From: Beta vulgaris subsp. vulgaris
Lineage: Eukaryota; Streptophyta; Magnoliopsida; Caryophyllales; Amaranthaceae
Reading direction: 5' to 3'
Assembly: GCF_026745355.1 (NCBI RefSeq)
Contig: NC_079202.1
Span: 4,823,607-4,887,606 of the forward strand
DNA length: 64,000 bases
The first letter of the stretch is position 1. Each line of letters opens with the position of its first letter. Positions 9,776 to 21,061 of the stretch are shown here, piece by piece. The notes under the pieces are model-generated. The model saw only the letters and a list, made by a program, of their open reading frames with translations, was not told where the DNA came from and made no database searches. The position numbers and the translations under genes were made by a program.

Positions 9776-10340
9776 CCAATCCGATTTGATTTTTTGGAAA
9801 AAGAAATTTCAGGCCACGGGCGACATAAATTTTCATTAGTTATCACTTTCAAATTTTAATACTAAAGATATCATATCTCAATAACATTTCAAATCAAATT
9901 TATTTCTATTTAGGTATATTAGTACTTTACAAAAAATCGAAAAAAATCCAAAAAAATGTCTACCAAATAAGATCAAGTCTTGTATAATGGATCATTGTGT
10001 GAGGTGGTTGAATATATTTTAAAGACAAAATGATAGCAGAATCAACTGCCAACTCATCGTTGTTTTCAAAAATAAATTTCAAAAAAGCCGATATTACACA
10101 AAAGATTCTTTGGGTTCTCTCGTGTATGAGATAGACGCATAAACAAAACAAACTCTTGTCGCTACAATAGTCATAAAAAACTAGTGTTATTAGTCGTGGA
10201 TAAATCTGAATAGTTGAAGAAGACGTATCAAACAACATATTATCAATCTCGACATTTAATCTATTAGTGCATTTGCTACTCTCTACGTTCTTTACCTTCC
10301 TCATACATTCACAACACCATGGTTATTTACCAACCAGAAG
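9776..10340. other. No gene recognised
   Basis: AT-rich DNA. The stretch at 9790-9960 has a GGCCCAATCCGATTTGATTTTTTGG opening that resembles the motif-rich ends of the hAT-type elements at 27.5 and 28.8 kb, but no inverted terminus or duplication was found. A short minus-strand frame (9960-10304) has no recognisable domain. Confidence 0.4.
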
Positions 10341-10530
10341 GGCAATTGAGAAATAAGGAAGTTTTAAGTAGCTAAGGTGAGAAAGAACTCCCTCAAGATA
10401 TTGCTTGTAACTTGGAGCATCTTCCTCATACACCAAACCAGGTCGTTTTGCCCTCCTTGCATCAATCAATCCGGCCCCATGAGCATACTCTTAGGCAATC
10501 ATCTTATTTCCATGCATCGTCTTTGCTAAA
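10341..10530 (-). pseudogene. Subtilisin-like protease (S8) C-terminal relic
   Basis: On the minus strand the sequence reads AKTMHGNKMIA, a stop, then EYAHGAGLIDARRAKRPGLV and YEEDAPSYKQYL. This matches the plant subtilase block T-A-x-x-M...FxxGAGxIxPxxAxxPGLVYDxxxxSYxxFL, which follows the catalytic Ser exon. The TAA in the middle and the loss of everything upstream show a dead fragment. Subtilases are secreted serine endopeptidases; nothing of the catalytic triad is left here. A chance match is unlikely given the length but cannot be excluded without a search. Confidence 0.5.
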
Positions 10531-12180
10531 ATATAAAGGAAAGGACGATTATTAATATGGATAGAAAAAGATAATCTTATGTAATTATGGCGTACTTGGA
10601 AAAGAATAAAAAAATAAAAATAAAGATGCATGGTTAATGATATAATATAATATATTTTGTATATATTTTGTTCTTGTAATATTACTAATATTATCATTAC
10701 TTTGTATATCATTACTAGTATCACTATTACTATTATTTTATTCAAAATTTATTTTTTAATGTAAATATATAATAAAAATATATATTTTTAATAGGATTTT
10801 CGGGTCGTCGTTTTGGACCAAAACCTTTAGGAATTTGGATCAGACCGAAAATTTGAAATTTTGAATTTTCACAATTTGGTGATCAAATTGGAATTTTTAG
10901 TTTGTTCCAGTTTTGCTTACTCCTAAACCGAGTTTGATGCATGAGGACCATATTGATAAATACTAGGATTTCAAATAAAAAAAGTACCAATCTCACTTTG
11001 AATTATATCTTTTTTTTCTATGTGCGTTTGTGGTTGATAGAAGCCATGGCATCATAACTTTTAACTCCTTGTTGTTTCCATACCATTCAGGTTCTCACCA
11101 ATCAGCCCTTGGAGATTTGAACATGCAGTTTTCGGTACAAGGTGATAAATTTTTTTTCTAAGGTCCTAAGAGGTTTATGGAGAGGTGGTAAAAGTGATTA
11201 AGTATGATTTGATTCCTAAACACCGAGTTAAGATACACAAGAACGACCCTTTGAAGCTTTACTTTCTTAATTGTTTGTATAACACTTGTTTATGGAGAAT
11301 TTTGGAAGCTACGAATATTCTATTGTGTTAGAAACCTACTGTTTAGTTAAGAAGTTATAAATAATTGATTTCAATGTGTTAGTTGTGGATTGTTGATGAT
11401 GAATTTCGAAATATAAATCGTTCCATGTCAAGTTCCTCTAAAATCGATCAAATCGTGCTTCTACCTTGATTGTACCTTGATTAAATGGCTTAAAGAAGTT
11501 CATCAAAATTCAAGATCTAATAAATCAAATAATTCAAAACGACTCTTCAAATTGTGTTGTTGTCCTTTCATGGTATACTTATGGAAAGTTCATATCTTGA
11601 TTGTTAATCAACCTTTGTCTTATATTTTTCCTCTTATGACATGTACAACCTTTGTTTGAGAAGTAAACAACACTTAAAACCTGACTTTTTCCTTAATTAC
11701 TTTTCGAGCTAGTAAACCTTTGTTCTTTGGGTTCTTTCAATGCTTTTTAATGATGAATACCTACTGCCCTCTTCATATATTAAGTGGTAAACCAAAACTT
11801 TGGCTCAAATCAAGAGGCACAAGTGATCATTGCATGAAACCATTATTCTTTAACACCAAATCGTGAACCTTCAAAATTGACCTATGTTTTTCTTGTGTGA
11901 AATAATCTATATTAAGAGCCCTTCTATGAACCCTTTACCTACTTCCATGTCTTGATCACACAACCTTTAACCACCTCAACTAATCACAACATTCTTTCAA
12001 AATATGATTGCTAAGTCACCTTTCCAAAATAAGTGGAACTTGGCATAGCATGCTTGTTTTGCGAAACTTGTTTTGGTAAGTTAAGTTGATTATAAACTTG
12101 GTTCAATCAAGTATTTGAGAATCAGTTTTTGGTATATTTAAGTATAAGTTTGATAAGTATTAAAGGACTAGTTTTAGAAG
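10531..12180. other. No gene recognised
   Basis: AT-rich DNA with ATTATTACTA-type simple tracts (10665-10750) and, at 10795-10940, a block of GGATTTTCGGGTCG and TTTGGATCAGACCG wording like a hAT-type end. Short frames (for example 11477-11659) have no family features. The right part may be the beginning of an old LTR related to the chromovirus, but similarity is too weak to place ends. Confidence 0.4.
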
Positions 12181-12743
12181 GGAAGTAGTTGTGTAAGCAG
12201 TGATGAACAACACTCGTAGAGCGGGTTTGCTTATTAAGTATTTAGAGCCGGTATTTCTCCGTTATGTAGGGTCATGACCTAGAAAGTCTTACAAGCAAAA
12301 GTTAAGAAAGGTGCAGAGACGTCCCTCAAAAGTTTGGAGATTTGGTTTTGCCCTCCATTCGTGTTCCTTCCCAAAGTTCGAAACATTTTGAGTTTTGTAC
12401 AAGAAAAAAATGTCTAAGTGATTATTGAAAAGAGTATAAATGTTATTCATGGAAAATTACTAGACATGTGTATGTGGTTGTTATTATTCTACTTTATTCA
12501 AAGGGAGAGGTACTTTTGTAATTAAACGAATAGAAGTATTTGAGATATCGAGTATGTTATTACTTCAAAATAAAAATCTATTTTCAGCCACCTTATTAAT
12601 TTGGAACTGGTGAAACTTGTGTACCAGCGTAAGTTGACTCTCTTTTGAACACATCCTGGTGGGGGCAGATTCAACTGTTTTGCAGGTCAAACTGAAGGTC
12701 AAAGATTAGTTTAGTCTAGATTGTTCGTTTTATGTATACTGCT
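12180..12743 (+). repeat. Diverged chromovirus-type LTR relic, left part
   Basis: Several landmarks of the 12744 LTR recur in the same order but diverged: CTCGTAGAGCGGGT, AGTCTTACAAGCAAAAG, GACGTCCCTCAAAAGTTTGGAG and CCTCTCCATTCG-like CCCTCCATTCG. The relic was split by the complete element at 12744-23405 and continues at 23411, ending near 23675 in GACTGTTACA. This would be insertion of one element into an older relative. Confidence 0.4.
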
Positions 12744-15092
12744 TGTAATAGCCCTAAAAAGCCCTAACTCAAAACCCTGATTATGTGCTAAAGCATGAGA
12801 TCGTATTAAAGTAACTACAGAGCAGTCTAACTGTGTATTTCCTATGATATTATGTTTAATTAGTTAACTTATATGTTTTACGTAAGTTAATTGACTACTT
12901 CATATAGAGTTATAGGATTTTAAGGTTCTAGGTGGAAGATAGTTACTTGAAACTATCAGTTATGCTAAGTTTCATTTGGTTGTAGTGCTTAAAGTAGATT
13001 AGAATACTCTCCAACACCATACGAGGGCAAAAGTAGGTAAGATCTACCATTCTTATTGGATAAGAAGACTTTGGAAACCAATAGATAAGTTGAAAAGTCC
13101 TTGAGAGCCTTAAACATTAAGATTGTGAAAATCGTATAGAGATTGTTTTATCGGGTAACGATAACCTTCCAGTTAAAGAGCCTTTCGGGATTGAATCCGA
13201 GCTCAGAACCTAACCAAACTTGATATATGACATGCTTAAGATGTCTTAAGGTTAAAATGGTCATTTAAGCCCAAGAATTACGTGGCTAACAAGGTAAATT
13301 GCTTACATAGTAAAACCTGGCCAGCTGGAATTACAGCTCAACCTATCCTCAAAGAAAGCTGCTTATCAGCTACTCAAGTGTCGATCTCTCAAAGCCCTTT
13401 GATGCATGATAGCCAACACCAAAGGCTAACACCTCAAGCAAGAACACCCAGAAACTCCAAGAAACCGACGTTGCCCAGATCACCTTTCCCTCCTCCTTGG
13501 TTACCGCCAGAACAGGCTATAAAAGGCTGTTCTGGGTTTTCGTCTCCTTTCTCATTTTTTCTCCTCTTTGACACCCACTTTTCTCTACATAGAACTCTTC
13601 TAAACATCCATACAGAGTTGTTCAACCTTTGGTTCCAACCTTTAGACCATAAAATCATATAGAAAACCTTGTTCAAAGATCACATAAGTTGCTGTAAGTT
13701 CAACAGTTTACATCTCTTGTATTTAAGCTTAGTTTTTCATATCTATAAGCTTGTTGAAACTAATCTTTAGCATTTTATACATTCAGGGGAAGCTGTAGGA
13801 GTAGTTAACCAAGTGGATTAAGGAATTTTCGTGAGCTTTAAGCATCCTTAGCTAAGGTACACACTTAGTTTGGTTTAACCTAGAGATTTTCCACTCTTAT
13901 AGTTAAGTGATTGTTTCTTTCTTGTGTAAAGCATGTTTATGAAATGAATTTATGTATGATATGTGTATTAATGTGTATATTGAGTATATTACATAAGTAT
14001 AACATGCTAAGGTTCATTAGAGATGTTTCAATTGACCTAAACAACACTTATACACTAAGTCTTACGATTATGCTTCTAAATGGGATGTGCTTAGTACATG
14101 AACTTATATAGTAATTGATAATTGGTAATCTCTTGATGAAATATATGTTGAGTATTATTTAAGTCCCTAAGACATAATTGGTTAAGTTCTATCAAAGTTA
14201 TTATGTTAAAAACTAGTTTTAAGTATGAAAACCCTAAATCTTCTCAACTATCAAAGTAAGGGTAATTGAAAGGAGTTGATAAGAGTTATGAGTATTAAGG
14301 ATGAGTTGATAAGGATTTTGAGTATTGAGGTTTAAAGTATAAACCATTAAATATCTTATTTTATAAATATGAAAGTGAGGCATGAATAGGCACCCCGAGT
14401 TAGGGCGGGTAGAGTCCCTAGTGTTGCCTTCCAGGAGGGGCTAATTCCTGGCGTTATAGGACATGTCCGGGTAAGTCTTGCAAGCATAACAATAAAAGGC
14501 TGGGTGACGACCCTCACTAGTTTGGAGACAGCTGGTACTGCGTGGTCCCCTCTCCACTCGCGTTCATGCCAAACGATTGATTTTGTGAAACCATAGTAAC
14601 TAAGTTAAGGGTGATTATCTGTTATTATAACTATGTGTTAGTTTTCAAAATACACCTAAACTTGTATTTTCTATTATACAGTGTGTACTCAGCTTTGCTG
14701 ATTGTTTTGTCATTTCTGTGGCCTGTCACTCGGTGGGTGGCAGAGTTTGATTTTGATGCAGGTTGGTACGAGGATATGTGATGAAGGTGTTTACTTTTGT
14801 AATAGACTTTCAATAATGTAAATTAAGTAATGACATCTATATACATATGTTTACATAGTTAAGCAAGTGATAGACTACTGAACTTTAGTTAGTTTTTGGT
14901 GTATGTAACCTAAGAGCTCTTATGAGGACAGCTTTGTCATTAGAATGTATAAAGTATGTTTTTGAGGTAATTCGATATTCTCTTCCTTATAATTTGAGAA
15001 TGTCATGGTAATAGTCCAAATCTTAGTTTGATAACGCTTCCGTTGTGATTAAACGATGTTGATTAAGATTAGTGGAGGTTTGGGCTGTTACA
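12744..15092 (+). repeat. 5' LTR of chromovirus (2349 bp)
   Basis: Begins TGTAATAGCCC and ends GGGCTGTTACA, directly before the PBS. It differs from the 3' LTR mainly by scattered single-base changes and 1-3 nt indels (for example TATCGGGTAACG versus TATTGGTAACG near 13150/21470, and GGAATTTTCGTG versus GGATTTCGTG near 13825/22139). No gene lies in it; frames such as 13282-13662 are chance. Confidence 0.92.
13507..13535 (+). promoter_or_regulatory. TATA box inside a 9-bp inverted repeat (5' LTR)
   Basis: TATAAAA at 13518-13524 lies between CCAGAACAG (13507-13515) and CTGTTCTGG (13527-13535), a perfect 9-bp inverted pair. The same arrangement is at 21824-21852 in the 3' LTR and, with changed arms, at 3490-3514. 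It is the likely U3 core promoter, with the U3/R border about 25-35 bp further on. Confidence 0.7.
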
Positions 15093-15094
15093 AG

Positions 15095-15106
15095 TGGTAT
15101 CCGAGC
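15095..15106 (+). other. Primer binding site (initiator Met tRNA type)
   Basis: TGGTATCCGAGC lies 2 bp after the 5' LTR. It differs by one base from TGGTATCAGAGC, the complement of the plant initiator Met tRNA 3' end, the usual minus-strand primer of this group. Confidence 0.8.
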
Positions 15107-15219
15107 TAAATTAAGACATTAGAATGTATAAGTATGACTATTCTATGTTATTATAAGGTGATTACTATGAAGTTTGAGTTGGACTAGTTGTTAATTGATG
15201 TTATGTTTTGATGATGTAG

Positions 15220-16146
15220 ATGAATCCAGGAAGTAGAGGGGAGCCAATAGTGATTGAAACTTCTGATTCTGAGGATACATGGACGACCCTTTTGAAAGCA
15301 TAGGTGAAGATATTCCAGGGGTTCGGAACCAGACACTCTATTCTCTGCTAGCTTATGTTATACTGATGCACCTGCTTGTGCAAGACAAGTAATGAAGGCA
15401 ATTGTGGAATATAATCAAGTAATGGGCCGGGGAGAAGAAAACCCATATGCTCGTCCGGAAGTTCAAGCTTATGCATTAGTAAAGACTTTGCCTTTGAATG
15501 ATCCATGGAGAGATCTTATGGAAGAATACTGGAAGATATTAGACTATTATATTCCTGACAGAGAATTAAGGGGGTCAGAAATCGACTATGTTACGATAGA
15601 CAAGAAGTTGATACAATGGAACGTCACGGTTGAGGAAGTTTATAGGAGGATCCAAGAAGTGGATCGTAAGGGGAGAAAAGAGGGTACTATCATATCATAT
15701 GAAGAGTATAAGACAGGAAAATGAAGGAAGTAGAGGCTCAAATAGATTGGGAGAATGCTAGAATGGGTGGTGGTAACAAGAATATGGAAGTGCCTCCTAA
15801 AAAGAGGAAGTTTGAGGATGAAGCAGGTCCTAGTAGGATAACTAAAAGCAGGGTTGAAGAAGTTAATCAGCCCGAGAAAGACCATAAGGAAATTGAGTAT
15901 ATAAATATTAGTTCTGATAGTGAAGAAACTGAAGAGGAGGATCCGGAAATGGAAATAGAAGAGGTTGAGATAGAAGATGACGGAATAGAAGATCTGAACA
16001 TAGAAGGAGATGAAGATATCGAAGATGAAATCAGTTACTCTTATGAGGGTAGCTCAAGTTACGATTCGGATTTCAAACCAGGACAGATAGATTCAGGGAG
16101 TAGTAGTGACAGCGGTTACGTACGAGATACTTTTCGACTAGATTAG
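15220..16146 (+). pseudogene. Extra acidic ORF upstream of gag (unknown function)
   Basis: Between PBS and gag lies a region with coding character but no known retroviral domain. An ATG at 15220 starts MNPGSRGEPIVIETSDSED, then a frameshift near 15283 leads to a frame with VMKAIVEYNQVMGRGEENPY (15392 on), ending at 15724. A further frame overlaps as ATGA (15721-15724) and runs to 16146. Its C-terminal half is strongly acidic (runs such as EETEEEDPEMEIEEVEIEDD) and ends in a Ser/Asp-rich tail. The N-terminal part is charged and probably helical. Extra ORFs ahead of or behind gag-pol are known in several plant Ty3/gypsy groups; their roles are mostly unknown. Intact length would be roughly 300 residues. 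Confidence 0.55.
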
Positions 16147-16463
16147 ATTGTTGGAAGGAACTTAAAGTGAAAATGATTTTTTTTTGGGTATATGATGTTA
16201 GGATATATATAAGTATACTAACTTTTGGGCCTATGAGCCGTGTATATGTATTAGAATATAGTAGTATTAACTAATGTAAATAGTATATACATATGTAGCT
16301 AGTATTATTGATTACTCGGATATGGTTGTATAAGTTGAAACTATATGCTTCTATATAAGAGCAAATTTTGGTGTGCATATGTGATTGTTCTTTACTTTAC
16401 TTTTATGTTATGTGCTTAATTTAATAATGGGAAGGTAATAGTATTTCATTTTCTTTAATTAGG

Positions 16464-17365
16464 ATGGTAGGAACTAGAGCTGGTGCTTCATCATCAGGAT
16501 CTGGTGACTCAACTCACCAAATGGAGGCTAGAATTAACCAGTTAGAAAATATGAATACCCGATTGTTGAATCTGTTGGAGAATAACCAGGCAAATAAGGA
16601 TACAGATGATGAGGGAAAGTTTTATAAAAGGTTAGCATCACACAATCCTAGGACTTATGATGGGGAACCTGATCCAGTAAAGTTCGAGGATTGGATCGCT
16701 TATATGGAAAAACTCCTGGATATGGTGAATTCCCAACCAATCTAAGAGTGAAGTTAGCATCATTCTATTTAGATGGACAAGCAGATATGTGGTGGAAGAC
16801 TGTGAAAAATATTGCTCAACGACCTGATTTTACTTGGGATAAGTTCCTTGAGAAATTACGGGAAAGGTTTTATCCTCCAGCACTTCAGACTAAGAAGGAG
16901 TGTGAATTCCTTACCTTACGTCAGGGTAAGATGTCGATAGTAGAATATACGGCGAAGTTTGTCGAGCTATCCCGATTCGCACCTGACTTAGTGAAGTCGG
17001 AAAAGTTCAAGGTGACACGGTATTTCGAAGGATTGAATTTCACTTATCAGAAGAGAGTTGGACATTGTATCAATTTTCAAGAATTATATGATAGAGCATT
17101 GGCGCAAGAAAGGATTAGTGAAAAAGAGAACGAAATAAACAAAAGAAGGAATTTTGGTAGCGAGGAAGAAGAGAAAAGTAAGAAGCCTCGAGTTGTTCAA
17201 CCATTGTACGTACGCCAAACTTTCAACAACCTACTCAACCCAAAAATCGAGGATGTTTTCGATGTGGAAGGATGCATTTTGGAAGGAATTGTGAAGGAAA
17301 GTCTATATGTTTTGAGTGCAAGAAACCTGGGCACATTGCTAAAGACTGCCCCGAAACGACTAAGA
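16464..17365 (+). pseudogene. gag (capsid and nucleocapsid), frame-broken
   Basis: Starts MVGTRAGASSSGSGDSTHQM after about 300 bp of non-coding leader. A coiled-coil-like stretch (QLENMNTRLLNLLENNQ) precedes the capsid domain, with ADMWW, REREFYPP-like RERFYPPALQ and LRQGKMSIVEYTAKFVELS. A frame break near 16735 moves capsid to another frame, and a second break near 17200 moves the nucleocapsid. The nucleocapsid shows two zinc knuckles: CFRCGRMHFGRNC (C-x2-C-x3-H-x4-C) and CFECKKPGHIAKDC (canonical C-x2-C-x4-H-x4-C) at about 17250-17350. Gag would assemble virus-like particles and bind element RNA. Confidence 0.88.
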
Positions 17366-18180
17366 AGAATGTGAAGGAAGCTGGATATGTAAGAACACAA
17401 ACTGGACCTAGCAGATTCGGAATGAGTAATGCAAAAGGGAACCAAGGTGCATCGACTTTTAATCGCAATAATCAAAGAGGATCGTATGCCAATCCAGGGA
17501 AGGTAGCTGGAAGAATGTATGCCATGGGCACTGAAGAAGAGGCACAACCCGAGTTTGTCGAAAATGATAATCTGGATGCCAATGGAAGCGGGGAGGCTGA
17601 ACTTGTTAAAGATGGAGGTAATGTAATCTCCGGAACTTTCCTTGTGAATTATGTACCTGCATATGTTCTTTTTGATTCTGGAGCATCCAACTCCTTTATA
17701 TCCCATTCGTTGCTTAAAAGATTGAATCCAACCCCAAAACAGTCAAAAATTGACTTAGCAATAGACCTTCCTGATGGTTTACGAGTTAAGTGTGAGAATT
17801 TATGTAAAGAATGTTGTATAAGTATAGCGGGTACTGAGTTGATGGCCGATTTGGTACAATTTGAATTAGGGTATTATGATGTAATTTTGGGAATGGACTG
17901 GCTTAGTAAATATGAAGCTGTAATTGAATGTGAAGCACAGACGATCCAGTTAAAAACTCCACAAGGTGGTAAAATCGTATATCAAGGAGTTATGAAGAAA
18001 TCGAGAGTGAAAATTGTTTCCATGATGAAGATTGCTAAGGAGGTAAGAAGAGGGAGAAATGCTTATTTGTGCCATGTAATTGACACAACCACAAGTCCCT
18101 TAAAAGTAGAAGAAATTCCGATAGTGAAGGAATTCCCAGATGTATTTCCGGAAGAATTACCTGGATTACCCCCTAACGTG
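17272..18180 (+). pseudogene. Protease region of gag-pol
   Basis: The frame open from 17272 continues from the second zinc knuckle through a linker into a retropepsin-type protease. The active site LFDSGASNSFIS is at about 17668-17700 (D-S-G-A triad), and YDVILGMDWLSKYEA (about 17876-17920) is the usual ILGMDWL flap-end motif. It closes with [15 protein letters not shown], the standard linker into RT, where a TAG at 18181 and a frame change interrupt the polyprotein. Confidence 0.88.
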
Positions 18181-18182
18181 TA

Positions 18183-19033
18183 GTGAACTTTCACATCGAT
18201 TTAGTGCCAGGAGCTACGCCTATTTCCAGAAGTCCATACCGTATGGCCCCTGCAGAGATGGTTGAATTAAAGAAACAATTAGAGGAGTTGTTGCAGAAGG
18301 GATACATTAGACCAAGTGTATCTCCATGGGGAGCCCCTGTTTATTCGTTAAGAAGAAAGATGGAACAATGAGACTGTGTATAGATTACAGGGAGATTAAT
18401 AAAATTACAGTCAAGAATAGATATCCTCTTCCTAGAATAGATGATTTATTTGACCAGTTAAAAGGTGTTGAGGTTTTCTCCAAGATAGATTTGAGATCAG
18501 GATACCATCAAATGAGGATTGCTGATGAAGATATTTCTAAAACAGCGTTTAGAACAAGATATGGTCATTATGAGTTTGTGGTAATGCCTTTTGGGTTGAC
18601 GAATGCTCCAGCTGCATTTATGGATTTAATGCAGAGATATTTTAAGGCTTATTTAGATCAATTCGTAGTGGTCTTTATTGATGATATACTAGTGTATTCG
18701 AAGAATAAAAGAGACCACGAGGATCATTTACGGATAGTATTAAATGTACTGAGAGAAAAGAAGTTATATGCTAAGTTAAGTAAGTGTAATTTTTGGTTAT
18801 CTGAAGTATCATTCTTAGGGCATGTAATTTCAAAAGAGGGAGTGATGGTTGATCCTGAGAAGATAAAGGCGATTGTGGAATGGCCAGTACCAACAAATAT
18901 CTCAGAAGTACGGAGTTTTATGGGTTTAGCAGGGTATTATAGGAAGTTTGTGGATAACTTTTCAAGGATTTCCCTACCTATTACATCACTGATACGGAAA
19001 GAATGTGAAATTCCAATGGTCGGAAAAATGTGA
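18183..19033 (+). pseudogene. Reverse transcriptase domain of pol
   Basis: Begins [19 protein letters not shown] and shows every RT landmark: [26 protein letters not shown], the [11 protein letters not shown] segment, [12 protein letters not shown] and the catalytic [11 protein letters not shown] (about 18672-18700), then [10 protein letters not shown] and [10 protein letters not shown] break near 18345 lies in a T run (CCTGTTTATTC where one further T would restore the frame), and another near 19005 moves RNase H to a different frame. The domain copies the genomic RNA into cDNA. Confidence 0.92.
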
Positions 19034-19742
19034 GAAGGCTTTTCAAGAATTGAAGCGAAAGCTAACTAGCGCACCCGTGTTAACCCTGCCGACTGATAAG
19101 GAGGAATATGAGATATACAGTGATGCATCAAAAGAAGGGTTGGGATGTGTATTGATGCAGAAAGGGAAAGTTATAGCTTATGCCTCTAGACAATTGAGAC
19201 CTCATGAGGGAAATTATCCTGTGCACGACTTGGAGTTAGCTGCTGTTGTATTTGCTTTGAAGTTGTGGAGACACTATCTATATGGTGTTCCATGTAAAAT
19301 CTTTACTGATCATAAAAGTTTAAAGTATATCTTCACACAGAAGGAATTGAATATGCGACAGCGAAGGTGGTTGGAATTGATCAAGGACTATGAGATAGAC
19401 ATCCAATATCATCCAGGAAAAGCCAATCGAGTGGCTGATGCTCTAAGTCGAATACCTAGAAGAATGGTGAATGGACTCATTTCTGTACCACAAGAAATTT
19501 ATGAGGAGATGAGGAGATTAGACCTAGTCATTGTACAAAAAGGAGAAGCTCAAGGTATCCTTAATGCAATGACTATTCAACCAACTTTATTCGATGAAAT
19601 TATTCAGAAACAACAACATGACCCATTCCTGAATGACATAAGATGTAAGATAGAAAATGGGGAATCTACTGATTTTCACCTTCATGAGAATGGAGGTATT
19701 ATGATTCATAATCGATGGTGTATTCCAGATGACCTGAATTGA
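19005..19742 (+). pseudogene. RNase H domain of pol
   Basis: Carries the D-E-D-D metal ligands: YSDASKEG (about 19117), [29 protein letters not shown] and VADALSRI (about 19432-19455). [13 protein letters not shown] and IQYHPGKAN are typical of the Ty3/gypsy RNase H. It degrades the RNA strand during cDNA synthesis. The frame closes in a TGA at 19740; integrase starts in another frame straight after. Confidence 0.92.
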
Positions 19743-20665
19743 AGGATAAAATTTTAAGGGAATCCCATAATAGCCCTTATTCCATTCACCCAGGAAGAGA
19801 TAAACTTGTGAAGGACCTCAAGAAAACATTTTGGTGGAAGGGACTTAAACGAGATGCTTCGAGATTTGTGGCAAAGTGTTTGACATGTCAAAAGATTAAA
19901 TTCGATCGAGGGAAGATGCCAGGGATGCTACAACCTTTACCAATACCTGATTGGAAGTGGGACTCTGTATCTATGGATTTTATCATAGGATTGCCTCGCT
20001 CAAGAAAGTCAAAAGATTCTATATGGGTGATTGTGGACAGACTGACAAAGACGGGTAGATTTATTGCCATGAAGACTACTTGGACAATGAAGCAGATGGC
20101 AGATGCATATATTCAAGAGATCATACGATTGCATGGTACCCCACGGACTATCATCTCCGATAGAGATACTCGTTTTCTATCCCATTTTTGGGAGAAGTTA
20201 CAAGAAGCATTTGGAACACGACTAAATATGAGTACAGCATTTCATCCGTCTACTGATGGACAGACAGAAAGAACAATTCAAACACTAGAAGACATGCTAC
20301 GAGCTTGTGTAATGGAACTCCAAGGATCATGGGAGGATCATTTATCACTAATTGAATTTTCATATAATAATAGCCATCATTCAAGCATTGGAATGGCTCC
20401 TTATGAAGCACTGTACGGTCGAAGGTGTCGTATGCCGATATGTTGGGATGACTTAAATTATCAAGTATCAACTGGACCTGAATTAATTCAAGAGACAATG
20501 GAGCATATTAAAATGATTCAGGAAAAGATGAAAGCGGCACAAGATCGTCAGAAGAAGTATGCTGACTTAAGAAGGAGAAAGTTAGAATTTGAAGTTGGAG
20601 ATAAAGTATTTCTCAAGATTTCACCTACACGGGGAGTAAAAGATTTGGAGCAAAGGGGAAACTAA
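19739..20665 (+). pseudogene. Integrase (zinc finger and DDE core)
   Basis: The HHCC zinc finger (ending VAKCLTCQKIK) precedes the catalytic core: SMDFIIGLPRS, then TIISDRDTRFLSHFW with the second Asp, and the Glu in DGQTERTIQTLEDMLRAC. The DDE residues needed for strand transfer are therefore present. SYNNSHHSSIGMAPYEALYG follows as usual. Breaks near 20655 (an A run, GTAAAAGATTTGG) and 20703 (GAGTGGAGAGG) separate the C-terminal module. Confidence 0.92.
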
Positions 20666-21011
20666 GTCCAAAGTATGTCGGTCCATATGAGATTCTGAGT
20701 AGAGTGGAGAGGTAGCATACGAACTTGCTCTACCCGTGGAACTGTCCAAAGTACATAACGTGTTTCATGTGTCTCAATTGAGGAAATATATTCATGACCC
20801 ATCCCACGTGCTATCCTATGAACCACTGAAGATAGATGAGACATTAACATATGAAGAAAAACCGTTACAAATATTAGACCATCGAGAAAAAGTATTAAGA
20901 CAGAAAACAATTCCGCTTGTAAAGGTGTTGTGGTCTAATCACGGAGAAGAAGAGGCTACTTGGGAAAAAGAATCTGATATGCGGGATCGATATCCACAAT
21001 TATTCCAATAA
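20660..21011 (+). pseudogene. Integrase C-terminus: GPY/F module and chromodomain
   Basis: YVGPYEILSR (about 20675-20700) is the GPY/F module. NVFHVSQLRKYI then leads to a chromodomain-like tail with EEKPLQILDHREKVLRQKT and VLWSNHGEEEATWEKESDMR (about 20850-20990), ending at a TAA at 21009. In chromoviruses this tail directs insertion toward marked chromatin. The W-x-N-H...E-A-T-W-E pattern supports the Tekay/Del-type group II chromodomain. Confidence 0.85.
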
Positions 21012-21048
21012 GGTAAATATTTCAAGTTTCGAGGACGAAACTTCTTTT

Positions 21049-21061
21049 AAGAGGGGTAGAA
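21049..21061 (+). other. Polypurine tract of chromovirus
   Basis: AAGAGGGGTAGAA directly precedes the 3' LTR start at 21062. It is the expected plus-strand primer, preceded by the GTTTCGAGGACGAAAC inverted repeat (21026-21041) that is common just behind pol in plant Ty3/gypsy elements. Confidence 0.85.

Noticed and set aside
13282..13662. 126-codon frame inside the LTR (also at 21695)
   Set aside because: Present in both LTRs across the TATA region and overlapped by an opposite frame; no family features.
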